Assembly (NCBI RefSeq): GCF_000444995.1
Contig: NC_022041.1
Coordinates: 1,152,001 to 1,216,000, forward strand
Length of the DNA stretch: 64,000 nucleotides
From: Paracoccus aminophilus JCM 7686
GTDB taxonomy: Bacteria > Pseudomonadota > Alphaproteobacteria > Rhodobacterales > Rhodobacteraceae
Direction of reading: 5' to 3'
Shown piece after piece: positions 54,210-60,626 of this stretch; within the stretch, counting starts at the first letter, position 1, and every line of letters begins with the position of its first letter. The position numbers were made by a program, and so were the translations under genes. The notes under the pieces are model-generated. The model saw only the letters and a program-made list of their open reading frames with translations, did no database searches and had not been told where the DNA came from.

Positions 54210-54376
54210 TTTACCATGTCTATGGGCTGCACTTGATCGCTCGCGTCGACTGCGTCTCTAGCGAATTTTATTACGAACTTGCCGCCTTCGATGTGAGCTT
54301 CTGTCACGATCTTTCCCTGCTGCTGACAGACGGCGAGGTATTCTCCAAAGAGGTCCGCAACTCTCGGTCGCCCCAT
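54191..54376 (-). CDS. Small phage protein upstream of integrase
   Basis: A 61-residue protein starting MGRPRVADLFGEYLAVCQQ, with a short beta-like stretch (GGKFVIKFARD) and MVNWTRRR at the end. Not recognised. Its position directly before int, overlapping it by 19 bp, is where excisionases and directionality factors often lie, but no excisionase motif is clear. Its ATG overlaps the previous stop by one base. Confidence 0.65.
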   Translation of the reverse strand: MGRPRVADLFGEYLAVCQQQGKIVTEAHIEGGKFVIKFARDAVDASDQVQPIDMVNWTRRR

Positions 54377-54477
54377 CACCCAACCCTCGTGTCTTCTTTG
54401 GTGACCAGATGCTGGCAGTGCGTGCCGCCGATGGTGGCGCGGTCGATGATCATGGGCAGGTGCAGCCGATAGGTCAT
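54376..54477 (-). CDS. Very small phage protein
   Basis: A 33-residue frame (MTYRLHLPMIIDRATIGG...) overlaps the gene before it by 4 bp (ATGA) and the gene after it by one base (TGATG). This tight coupling is the main evidence that it is translated. No function is suggested. Confidence 0.5.
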   Translation of the reverse strand: MTYRLHLPMIIDRATIGGTHCQHLVTKEDTRVG

Positions 54478-54734
54478 GCCAGTTCCTCCGGAAAGCAGAG
54501 CGGACAGGGGATATAGGCAAGCCAAGCGAAATCCTCCTTGCCGGTACCATTACAGGACGAGCAGTCGGGATCGGGCGTGCCGAGGTGAATGTTGATCTGA
54601 ACGCGCGCGGCCTCGACCGTCTCGGCGGTGCCGCGGGCGTTGCTCTCGTCATGCGTCCAGGTCACCGGCGCGCCGGGAACGTCGGGACGAACGATCTCGA
54701 TGCCGCGGTGGGTGAGGGGTTTGTGGGCTTGCAT
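54474..54734 (-). CDS. Small phage protein with CxxC zinc-ribbon pattern
   Basis: An 86-residue protein. Its C-terminal third has CSSCNG and CPLC, 19 residues apart, a probable four-cysteine zinc site. The N-terminal part (RGIEIVRPDVPGAPVTW) is unrecognised. It belongs to the leftward operon; its stop overlaps the next start by 4 bp. Confidence 0.65.
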   Translation of the reverse strand: MQAHKPLTHRGIEIVRPDVPGAPVTWTHDESNARGTAETVEAARVQINIHLGTPDPDCSSCNGTGKEDFAWLAYIPCPLCFPEELA

Positions 54735-54807
54735 CTTGCGTCCTATCAGCTGGCGCTCGGGATGCTGGCCCGCCGCGGGGCCAGGCACCGAAGGGTCGCT
54801 TAGGGGG

Positions 54808-55662
54808 TCAGGCAAACCGGCCCATGTAGAAGGGCAGGCCGGTTTCCTCAGATGCGGTGAGTGCGATTTGCGTGAAGTGCGCGCGACGTTGGTATTCGAC
54901 GCGATGCCATTGAAATCCGAGACCAACCGCGCCGCCACCCATGGCGCGCCAACGGAAAAGGCAATTCAGTTCTTCCGGCTGCTCGCCGTTGTAGATCGGA
55001 ATGGAGAGCGTGAACTTCTCGGGGATCACGACGCCGTTCTGGACCTTGGTATCGGTCTCGAAGACCAGCTTGCGGTCGCCGTTGTCCAGGCGCAGGGCGG
55101 ATTTGTAGGTTTGTCCGACCGTGGCCTCGAAGTCGCGGCTGATCTCGATCATGGTCGCGGCTTCGGGATGCCCGATGTCGACGCTGTTCTCTTCGAGGAA
55201 GCGCGCGAACTCGTCTTGGGGATGGATCTTGCCTTCCATCGCATCCCAGCGGGCAAACTCCTCCGAGGGGCGCAGCTTTAACGTGACGGCATGGGCGTTG
55301 TAACCGGGGGCGGGGAAGTCTTCGCCAAGGTTATGCTCGTGCCAGTCAAGGCGTGCCGACACGGTGAGCGCGTCGAAATCCGCAATGATAACCGAGCGAT
55401 CAGATTTGAAGCGGTTGGCATAAGCTGAGAGCGATGCGCGATCATCGACCGTGACCGCTTGCTGGACCCGCGAGGGAAGCCGGTTCGGGTCGGAAATGTC
55501 GAGTAGGCTGAAACTTTTCGGCAGCGCAGCGTATTCACGGCCGTCCTGGCCGAAGATGGTCGGCGCCGCGATGCGTGCGGCCTCCAGAACGGTTTCGAGG
55601 GTGCTGCGTGGATCCGCAGCAAGCACGGTGACTTGGCCGAATTGTTCGGAGCTTTGAGACAT
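54808..55662 (-). CDS. DUF2303 (YfdQ-like) phage protein
   Basis: A 284-residue protein of the DUF2303 family, known from prophages such as the E. coli CPS-53 YfdQ. It has the typical IADFDALTVSARLDWHEHNL (residues about 92-111) and the phrase ARWDAMEGKIHPQDEFARFLEEN, cited only by ARWDAMEG. Function unknown; the genes usually lie in early or recombination-like regions. The start at 55662 is set by MSQSSEQF; the longer frame upstream overlaps the neighbouring gene. Confidence 0.85.
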   Translation of the reverse strand: MSQSSEQFGQVTVLAADPRSTLETVLEAARIAAPTIFGQDGREYAALPKSFSLLDISDPNRLPSRVQQAVTVDDRASLSAYANRFKSDRSVIIADFDALTVSARLDWHEHNLGEDFPAPGYNAHAVTLKLRPSEEFARWDAMEGKIHPQDEFARFLEENSVDIGHPEAATMIEISRDFEATVGQTYKSALRLDNGDRKLVFETDTKVQNGVVIPEKFTLSIPIYNGEQPEELNCLFRWRAMGGGAVGLGFQWHRVEYQRRAHFTQIALTASEETGLPFYMGRFA

Positions 55663-55690
55663 GGTTGGTCCTTTCGGGTTGGGGACGGGA

Positions 55691-56017
55691 TCAGACGTCG
55701 ATCGCGCGTCGGCGTTCGAGCTCGTCTTCGAAATCCATCTGGTTGGGGTCGCGGCGGGTAAGGCGGCCATCATCGGTGGCGAAGTAAATGCCGGTTCCCA
55801 TGCTTCGGGTCGGTTTCTTGATCGAGATGTCGGGGACGACTTCGAGCTGGCCGGCTTTGTTGACCTTGATGCCGACCTTCATGGTCAGGCTACCGCCATT
55901 GCCGGTTTCGCGGATCGCCTCGATCAGCTCGGAGAGCTTGTTGTCTCCGGTTTCCAGCAGTTCGCCACGGCGAAAGCTCTGGATGAATTCGAGGAAGTTG
56001 AGTTCGTTGCGCGCCAT
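55691..56017 (-). CDS. Conserved phage hypothetical protein
   Basis: A 108-residue protein (MARNELNFLEFIQSFRRGELL...). A helical N-terminus is followed by a beta-rich GGSLTMKVGIKVNKAG and a charged tail. It stands immediately before the DUF2303 gene, a pairing common in alphaproteobacterial phages. No known activity. Confidence 0.75.
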   Translation of the reverse strand: MARNELNFLEFIQSFRRGELLETGDNKLSELIEAIRETGNGGSLTMKVGIKVNKAGQLEVVPDISIKKPTRSMGTGIYFATDDGRLTRRDPNQMDFEDELERRRAIDV

Positions 56018-56088
56018 GGCGGTTGCCTCTGTGCAGGTTGCAATAGGGGGACGGGATGCCGGTCCGCGCGGGACCGGTCACCGGAGGG

Positions 56089-56241
56089 TCAGGCTTTCTT
56101 GGCACGCCAACCGATGGTGGCACCGCAGCCGAAGATCGCGAGGGATGCGATCAGATCGAATGCTGCGGGGAGGATCACCTGTGCGATGATCGCAGCTGCG
56201 GCGATGCCAAGCGCGGATGGTAAGCTAAGATGCTCGATCAT
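56089..56241 (-). CDS. Small phage membrane protein
   Basis: A 50-residue protein with a hydrophobic stretch from about residue 9 to 44 (ALGIAAAAIIAQVILPAA, then a second helix) and a basic WRAKKA end. Its ATG overlaps the stop of the TerB-like gene by 4 bp. Its role is unknown; it may act in membrane exclusion. Confidence 0.6.
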   Translation of the reverse strand: MIEHLSLPSALGIAAAAIIAQVILPAAFDLIASLAIFGCGATIGWRAKKA

Positions 56242-56672
56242 GCGGCTAGCCGCGACAGGTCGATGCCCAGATCCTTTGCCACGGAATCCAGAACCTTCTG
56301 CTCTTCTGGTGCAATCGATCCGTCCGCCTCCGCAACATCGAGCATGGTCAGCACAACGGCCTCTGCCATCTCGGCATCTTTGGCGATCTCGCTGATTTCC
56401 TTGCGCAGCCCCGCGCGACCGACGCGCCCGCCGCCTGCGCGATCCAGCATGGAATTGATCGTCTTCTCGATCACCTGGGGCTCAAAGCCCTGTGCGAGCA
56501 CCTTATTTGCCTTCACGGCTTTGACGGTCGCGCTGACTTCGTCGTCACCAATCTCGCCGTCAGCAGCGGCCACGAGTGCTGCACCGGCACAAACGGCTTC
56601 GAGATAGTCGGTCCGGCCAGAGAACTTCTGGACGACAGCCTCTGCCTTCTTGCCAAAGAGCTTTCCAAGCAT
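56238..56672 (-). CDS. TerB-like tellurite-resistance-fold protein
   Basis: A 144-residue helical protein. TerB features are GAALVAAADGEIGDDEV near residue 30 and the repeated-half AEADGSIAPEEQKVLD near residue 115, which carry the acidic metal-binding pattern. TerB domains bind metal at the membrane face in stress and some anti-phage contexts. Here it lies in the leftward prophage operon, so a superinfection-related role is possible but unproven. ATG 56672 has AAGGAAA upstream. Confidence 0.75.
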   Translation of the reverse strand: MLGKLFGKKAEAVVQKFSGRTDYLEAVCAGAALVAAADGEIGDDEVSATVKAVKANKVLAQGFEPQVIEKTINSMLDRAGGGRVGRAGLRKEISEIAKDAEMAEAVVLTMLDVAEADGSIAPEEQKVLDSVAKDLGIDLSRLAA

Positions 56673-56732
56673 CTGATTTCCTTTTCCTTGTGAATGCCCG
56701 GAGCCGCCGGGCGCGGTTCTGTTGGGAATGTT

Positions 56733-56762
56733 GCCCCCGAGGGCCCTATCCACCTCGGGGGC
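56733..56762. other. Strong hairpin inside the leftward operon
   Basis: Perfect 10-bp arms GCCCCCGAGG/CCTCGGGGGC with a 10-nt loop lie in the 168-bp gap between the 66-codon gene and the TerB-like gene. There is no T-tract, so it may be an mRNA processing or attenuation element rather than a terminator. Confidence 0.4.
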
Positions 56763-56840
56763 TTCCATCCGCGTCAGGGAGGGGGAGACGCGGTTGGAAT
56801 TGGCGCCGCCGGGGCTGCCGTCCCGGCGGCTCTGCTGCGC

Positions 56841-57041
56841 TCAGTTGGTGGGCTGGGCGGGGCAGGTTTCGGGTTCGGATTTGGCGGGGCCGAATTCGGC
56901 GTGCAGCGCTGCGATGATTGCTGCCGTGACGCGATGCGCGGTGTCTTCATCCAGCACATGCGCAGCGACCTGCAGGATGTGGAGACCGGTCAGATTATCG
57001 ACGATCCAGCCGTTACTCGACATGCGAAACCGGGCCGCCAT
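56841..57041 (-). CDS. Small phage hypothetical protein
   Basis: A 66-residue, mostly helical protein (MAARFRMSSNGWIVDNLTG..., then AAIIAALHAEFG). Its start overlaps the stop of the previous gene by one base (TGATG). Not recognised. Confidence 0.55.
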   Translation of the reverse strand: MAARFRMSSNGWIVDNLTGLHILQVAAHVLDEDTAHRVTAAIIAALHAEFGPAKSEPETCPAQPTN

Positions 57042-57244
57042 CACAGCGCCCCCTCGGCGATCTGGCTGTTCGGCGCGGTTATCGCGGTGATAATGGCGCT
57101 GCCCAGAGCGCTGTCGCGCAGCCCCGGGACCTCGTGCAGCGCGCGCCGCAGCAGGTCCTCGGTGATCAGCATCCGAACTGCCAGCATCGGCAGTTGTGCG
57201 GCAAACTCGGGGCCCATGAGCTGGGTGGGTGAGGTTGTCGACAT
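57041..57244 (-). CDS. Small phage hypothetical protein
   Basis: A 67-residue protein with helical segments LLRRALHEVPGLRDSALGS and no clear domain. It is coupled by one-base TGATG overlaps to both neighbours, which supports translation. Confidence 0.55.
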   Translation of the reverse strand: MSTTSPTQLMGPEFAAQLPMLAVRMLITEDLLRRALHEVPGLRDSALGSAIITAITAPNSQIAEGAL

Positions 57245-57492
57245 CAGCGCACCCCCTCGACCAGCTGCTCGATCGAGCGTCCACGCGTTTCCAGGGAGGT
57301 CGGCGCGACGAAAGCCTGCACATCCGCCCAGCTGATCGCGCTGCCCGCGACGTGCCAGGCTGTGACGATGATGATGACAGCGGAAATGGTTGCGGCGACC
57401 AGTGCTACCGCGCGGATCGCGCCGGAGAGCATGGCGCCGATGCGCGGGGCGGGGCGGGCGGCTGCTTTGGCCGGGTGGGCAAGTGCGATCAT
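57244..57492 (-). CDS. Small phage membrane protein
   Basis: An 82-residue protein. An N-terminal basic, Ala/Pro-rich stretch is followed by one transmembrane segment (VALVAATISAVIIIVTAW, about residues 29-46) and a periplasmic or cytoplasmic tail. The ATGA overlap with the upstream gene and TGATG with the downstream one fit one operon. Function unknown. Confidence 0.6.
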   Translation of the reverse strand: MIALAHPAKAAARPAPRIGAMLSGAIRAVALVAATISAVIIIVTAWHVAGSAISWADVQAFVAPTSLETRGRSIEQLVEGVR

Positions 57493-57665
57493 GCTGCGCC
57501 CGCCTTCCGGAGCAAGCGCAGCGCAGCGTTCACGCGGCTGGCGTGGTTCCGGCTGGTGTCTTTCAGGATCGCGATCGCACGGGCGGTCAGCGTCTCCGGC
57601 TCAAGACCGGCGTCCGCCTCGGGCATGGCGAGATCTCGGACAGACAGGACGGTGGGAATGTGCAT
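57489..57665 (-). CDS. First gene of the leftward early operon
   Basis: A 58-residue soluble protein (MHIPTVLSVRDLAMPEAD...) with a helical basic C-terminal half (ASRVNAALRLLRKAG). ATG 57665 has GGAG seven bases upstream. It lies about 26 nt after the predicted transcription start of the operator-controlled leftward promoter. Unknown role; it is the N-gene position in lambda terms, but no antiterminator motif beyond basic residues is evident. Confidence 0.6.
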   Translation of the reverse strand: MHIPTVLSVRDLAMPEADAGLEPETLTARAIAILKDTSRNHASRVNAALRLLRKAGAA

Positions 57666-57697
57666 GTGCGGGCTCCATCCGGTTGGGGATGGGGATA

Positions 57698-57737
57698 TTT
57701 ATGCGTAGTGCATAAATTATGTCAATGCGATACGCAT
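57698..57737 (-). promoter_or_regulatory. Leftward early promoter with two operators
   Basis: On the minus strand, TTGACA (57725-57720) and CATAAA (57703-57698) are separated by 16 bp. Operators ATGC-GTAGT-GCAT (57701-57713) and ATGC-GATAC-GCAT (57725-57737) overlap the -10 and -35 hexamers. They match the three operators at the repressor/Cro promoter, so the repressor should silence this promoter. Confidence 0.75.
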
Positions 57738-57993
57738 ATAAATATGCGAAATATATGCGATGTGATTCTGTGATGGCAAAATCACCGAGGTTAACGCGTT
57801 GCGTTGTGCCTTGCTTGCGGTAGTCGAATTATTCACAGATTCGCCCTCAGGTTTTATTCTGGGAGCGTGAGTCAACTGGTTGCCTAAAGGACTTGTTCAC
57901 CTAACGTTCTGATGTCGGCGGTTGTGGAGAGGGTAATGGTCAAGCTTTCGGTTGAGGAGGATATGAAGTTCATTCTGAGGTCGCTGCGGGCAA
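57738..57993. other. Intergenic part of the immunity region
   Basis: An AT-rich start has further ATGCG half-sites (57744, 57755) but no full operator. A plus-strand frame at 57912-58142 with a GAGGAGG-like site runs antisense to the repressor and is doubtful. Otherwise nothing recognised. Confidence 0.4.
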
Positions 57994-58359
57994 TCAGCTC
58001 TCTTCCGGTCGGAAGAGAGCGCGTTGACGCTTTACAACGGCTGCTATCATCCGCTGCTCTTCTTCGGACAGTCCGTCCAGGGAATCCGTTATGGCCTTCA
58101 CTATTGGCGCTAGCGGAGACTGCGGATCGGCCGACTCGGTAATCGGCTCCGGGCCTAAATCTCCGAATAAGAGCCACTCCGGGCGAACGCCAAATGCTTT
58201 GCCATATTTGGCTGCGTCGTTCTGGTCGTAGGCACGACTTCCATTCTCGTGCGCGGCATATGTTGGATACGGTAGTGCCAAGCGCGCGGCACCGGCCTTT
58301 GCTGATTTGTACCCAGCGCGTCGACGAGCATCTTTGAGTCTGCTGTATGCGGTGTTCAT
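57994..58359 (-). CDS. Prophage repressor, HTH only (CI-like)
   Basis: A 121-residue regulator. An XRE-like helix-turn-helix is in the N-terminal half (LKDARRRAGYKSAKAGAARL, then AAHENGSRAYDQNDAAKYGKAFG). A short helical tail follows (LSEEEQRMIAAVVKRQ). There is no S24/LexA peptidase domain, so RecA-stimulated self-cleavage is not expected. It is divergent from the Cro-like gene over three operators. A -10 TATACT (58378-58373) gives a leader of only about 7 nt, so translation may be leaderless. Confidence 0.85.
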   Translation of the reverse strand: MNTAYSRLKDARRRAGYKSAKAGAARLALPYPTYAAHENGSRAYDQNDAAKYGKAFGVRPEWLLFGDLGPEPITESADPQSPLAPIVKAITDSLDGLSEEEQRMIAAVVKRQRALFRPEES

Positions 58360-58383
58360 GCTCAGCTTCTACAGTATAAAAAT

Positions 58384-58440
58384 ATGCATAGCGCATTGAC
58401 CTAAAAAAATGCGTAGAGCATAATAATATGCATGACGCAT
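58384..58440. promoter_or_regulatory. Three operators between repressor and Cro-like gene
   Basis: ATGC-ATAGC-GCAT (58384-58396), ATGC-GTAGA-GCAT (58409-58421) and ATGC-ATGAC-GCAT (58428-58440). Each has perfect 4-bp arms and a 5-bp spacer, with centre distances of 25 and 19 bp. They flank the rightward -35, overlap its -10 and cover the Cro start codon, in the manner of lambda OR. Confidence 0.8.
58396..58424 (+). promoter_or_regulatory. Rightward early promoter
   Basis: TTGACC (58396-58401), a 17-bp spacer and CATAAT (58419-58424). The predicted transcription start is near 58431-58432, on the ATG of the Cro-like gene. The opposing repressor promoter has only a -10 (TATACT) and no good -35. 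Confidence 0.7.
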
Positions 58441-58653
58441 ATTTTTCACATTTGGCCCAAGATGGCCGATCTCGCGGCGGATCTTGGTCTGAGCTATCAG
58501 ACTGTCGCCGCGTGGAAGCGGCGCGGGCGCATTCCCGCAGAATATGACCTTTCGTTGATCGAGGCGGCGAATCGCAAAGGTTGCAGCCTGACGCTCGATG
58601 TTCTCGCTCATGCGCGCGCTGTTCGGAAAAGATCTCCCGAGGACGCGGCATGA
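58432..58653 (+). CDS. Cro-like helix-turn-helix protein
   Basis: A 73-residue DNA-binding protein. The HTH is MADLAADLGLSYQTVAAWKRRG, cited by ADLAADLGLSYQTV, followed by IPAEYDLSLIEAA. It is the first gene of the rightward operon. ATG 58432 coincides with the predicted transcription start and lies in operator 3, and no SD exists, so the mRNA may be leaderless. ATG 58462 is a possible internal start. Its stop overlaps the next start (ATGA). Confidence 0.8.
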   Translation: MTHIFHIWPKMADLAADLGLSYQTVAAWKRRGRIPAEYDLSLIEAANRKGCSLTLDVLAHARAVRKRSPEDAA

Positions 58654-59003
58654 GCCTTCGCCCCGCCGCATCCTCTCTCCGTTCTGATGATCGTCCTTCT
58701 CCACGGGGACACAACAGCACAGGACTTTCTGAAATGTCTTTCCGAAAATGCAGCGGCGAGGAAGCCGAGCGGGCATGGTTTGCCAGCTTGCTCTGGCGCG
58801 CCTTCCCAGAGGCGCAGTCCGAGAACGATCTGGCGGAACGTGCAGCTGAGGTCCTGACCTCGGATCGTCGCCCGGTCACCTCGCGCACGGTGCGCAACTG
58901 GCTCCGCCGGGAGAATGCCCCGCATTTTCGCTATGTGCTGAAGGTCGTCGCCTTGGTCGGTGCCGAAGCGGTGTTTCAGATCATCGATCCGGAGGCGGAA
59001 TGA
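58650..59003 (+). CDS. Early phage DNA-binding-like protein
   Basis: A 117-residue protein. A low-complexity N-terminus is followed by a helical region ENDLAERAAEVL, then VTSRTVRNWLRRENAPHF, which looks like a helix-turn-helix. The position just after Cro is that of CII-like or second-level regulators; this is inference. It overlaps the Cro stop and the next start by 4 bp each. Confidence 0.65.
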   Translation: MSLRPAASSLRSDDRPSPRGHNSTGLSEMSFRKCSGEEAERAWFASLLWRAFPEAQSENDLAERAAEVLTSDRRPVTSRTVRNWLRRENAPHFRYVLKVVALVGAEAVFQIIDPEAE

Positions 59004-59155
59004 TGCGGGTGCTCTGGCGCATGGCGCAGCGATATTACGCGGCCCGGCATCGCCGGGCGCTTCGGGTGGCGGGTCGCTCGGCTGCCGATGCCGAATGGTT
59101 CAAATCGCAGTCGGAAAGATTTTTCCAACGGATCAAGGGCGCAAGCCGCGAATAA
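59000..59155 (+). CDS. Small basic phage protein
   Basis: A 51-residue basic helical protein (MMRVLWRMAQRYYAARHRRALR...) that overlaps the preceding gene by 4 bp. Function unknown. A rho-independent hairpin follows 65 bp later. Confidence 0.55.
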   Translation: MMRVLWRMAQRYYAARHRRALRVAGRSAADAEWFKSQSERFFQRIKGASRE

Positions 59156-59219
59156 CCCGGAGATTTTGCGGCCCTCCGGTTTCGTCACCGCCTAGCCTGT
59201 CCGGCTCCGGTGACCAACT

Positions 59220-59249
59220 GCGGGGCGGTCTCTGCTCAGATCGCCCCGC
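59220..59249 (+). terminator. Terminator inside the rightward early operon
   Basis: A 12-bp stem GCGGGGCGGTCT/AGATCGCCCCGC with one G-T pair and a 6-nt loop, followed by CTTTTC. It lies between the first three early genes and the later early genes, like lambda tR1. Confidence 0.75.
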
Positions 59250-59291
59250 CTTTTCTCAAACAAACGCGAATGCGCATGAGGGACGGATCAG

Positions 59292-59513
59292 ATGTATATT
59301 GCTTCTTCTCGCACAGCCGATGAGCGCGACCTCGCGATCCTGCGCCGCGCCGTGAGCGGCGACAGCTATTCCGAAATCAGCCGCGATCACGGCAAAGGCG
59401 TCTCCTTCTCTCGCGTGCTGGTCGCGCGGATCCGGGATGCAGATCTGCGCGAGAGCGGCGAGGCGGCGAGCATTGTGATCGCAGGCTATCCGAAGGCGCG
59501 CCTCCATGGGTAA
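59292..59513 (+). CDS. Phage hypothetical protein, HTH-like
   Basis: A 73-residue protein starting MYIASSRTADERDLAILRRA. The segment VSGDSYSEISRDHGKGVSFSRV resembles a sigma-70 region 4 or resolvase-type helix-turn-helix (GDSYSEIS). Its last 8 bp overlap the methyltransferase-like gene. Role unknown. Confidence 0.6.
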   Translation: MYIASSRTADERDLAILRRAVSGDSYSEISRDHGKGVSFSRVLVARIRDADLRESGEAASIVIAGYPKARLHG

Positions 59514-60045
59514 GCGATCGAATTTCCCGCGGCGGGAGCGTGATTGGTACGCGACGCCGTCGGCAGCGGTTGCGCCGCTTTTGCCGCATTTGACATGGGG
59601 CGACAGCTTTGTCGAACCCTGTGCGGGAGACATGGCACTGGTCAGTACGCTCGAGGCCGCTGGCATGTCTTGCCAATGGGCGGGCGATATCGCGCCGCGT
59701 CATGAGGATGTCCGGTGCTGTGATGCCCTCTCCGACGATCTGGCCAGCTGGGCCGAGGATGTCGATTACATCATCACCAATCCGCCATGGACCCGCTCGA
59801 TCCTGCATCCGATGATCCGGCATTTCGCGGCCATGCGCCCGACCTGGCTGCTGTTTGACAGCGATTGGGCGCACACGCGGCAGTCGGCTGAGTTCACGCC
59901 GCTCCTGCGCAAGATTGTCTCGATCGGGCGGGTCAAGTGGATCCCCGACAGCACGATGACCGGCAAGGACAATTGCTGCTGGTATCTGTTCGATGACCGC
60001 CCTTCCAACGGGATGACGGAGTTCTTCGGGAGGGCAGCGGCATGA
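59506..60045 (+). CDS. Phage DNA N6-adenine methyltransferase-like protein
   Basis: A 179-residue Rossmann methyltransferase. SAM-binding motif I is FVEPCAGDMALV at about residues 36-47, and catalytic motif IV is NPPW at 92-95. It lacks an obvious target-recognition domain, as in small phage methylases that protect phage DNA from host restriction or mark it. It is coupled to the genes on either side (8-bp and 4-bp overlaps). Confidence 0.75.
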   Translation: MGKRSNFPRRERDWYATPSAAVAPLLPHLTWGDSFVEPCAGDMALVSTLEAAGMSCQWAGDIAPRHEDVRCCDALSDDLASWAEDVDYIITNPPWTRSILHPMIRHFAAMRPTWLLFDSDWAHTRQSAEFTPLLRKIVSIGRVKWIPDSTMTGKDNCCWYLFDDRPSNGMTEFFGRAAA

Positions 60046-60551
60046 GCGATTCCGTTCTCGGCCAGCCCGGTCGTGGGCGCGGCTGCTATCATTGGCAGGG
60101 GCGGGTCTATCATGGGGCCAAGGCCGTCGCGGCGGCGGCGGGCGTTTCTCTGAATACCGTATTTCGCCACCTGCGCGCCAACGGCAATCTCGATGGCCTC
60201 AGCGCCGAGGTTGCGGGTCGGTATGAATGGCAGGGCAAGTTCTATCGCCGACAGGCCGATGTCGCGGCGGCGGCCGGCACCTCGCGGTCCGGCGTTTCAC
60301 AGCACCTTAGGCGTCACGGGAACCTCAAATCGCTCGGTGTCGGTGTGGGGCGCAATAATTCCCGCGCACCGATTCCGGGGCAACCCGTTCGGGTTGGGTC
60401 ACAGAAATGGGAATCGATCAGCGCCCTAGCGCGCGTGATCGGGGTATCACGGCCAACCGTCAAGCGATGGCTGAAGCGCGGTGACCTCGAGCGGCTGCAA
60501 GCTCGGCTGATGGCGGTTGATGTGCGGGCCGCGAAAAGAGGTGCCGCATGA
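60042..60551 (+). CDS. Protein with three tandem HTH-type repeats (NUMOD-like)
   Basis: A 169-residue protein built of three related units at about residues 16-53, 61-98 and 121-153. Units 1 and 2 share the pattern WQGxxYxxxxxVAAAAGxSxxxVxxHLRxxGNL. Unit 3 is shorter (ISALARVIGVSRPTVKRWLKRGDL). This resembles the NUMOD/IENR DNA-binding repeats of homing endonucleases, but no nuclease domain is attached. It probably binds DNA as an extended reader. Coupled to the methyltransferase-like gene by ATGA. Confidence 0.7.
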   Translation: MSDSVLGQPGRGRGCYHWQGRVYHGAKAVAAAAGVSLNTVFRHLRANGNLDGLSAEVAGRYEWQGKFYRRQADVAAAAGTSRSGVSQHLRRHGNLKSLGVGVGRNNSRAPIPGQPVRVGSQKWESISALARVIGVSRPTVKRWLKRGDLERLQARLMAVDVRAAKRGAA

Positions 60552-60626
60552 GTGTCGGCAAAAACACTCGGGCTCTTAGCCTGACACGCATTTTCGCAAA
60601 GCAATCGATGAGAAAGGACGGCATGC

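Noticed and set aside
54062..54472. Plus-strand 136-codon frame opposite integrase and upstream genes
   Set aside because: Antisense to the integrase N-terminus and to chained small phage genes; no domain.
57912..58142. Plus-strand 76-codon frame with a GAGGAGG-like site in the immunity region
   Set aside because: It runs antisense through the C-terminal part of the repressor, whose position, divergent Cro-like partner and operators are better support. Kept only as a remote alternative.
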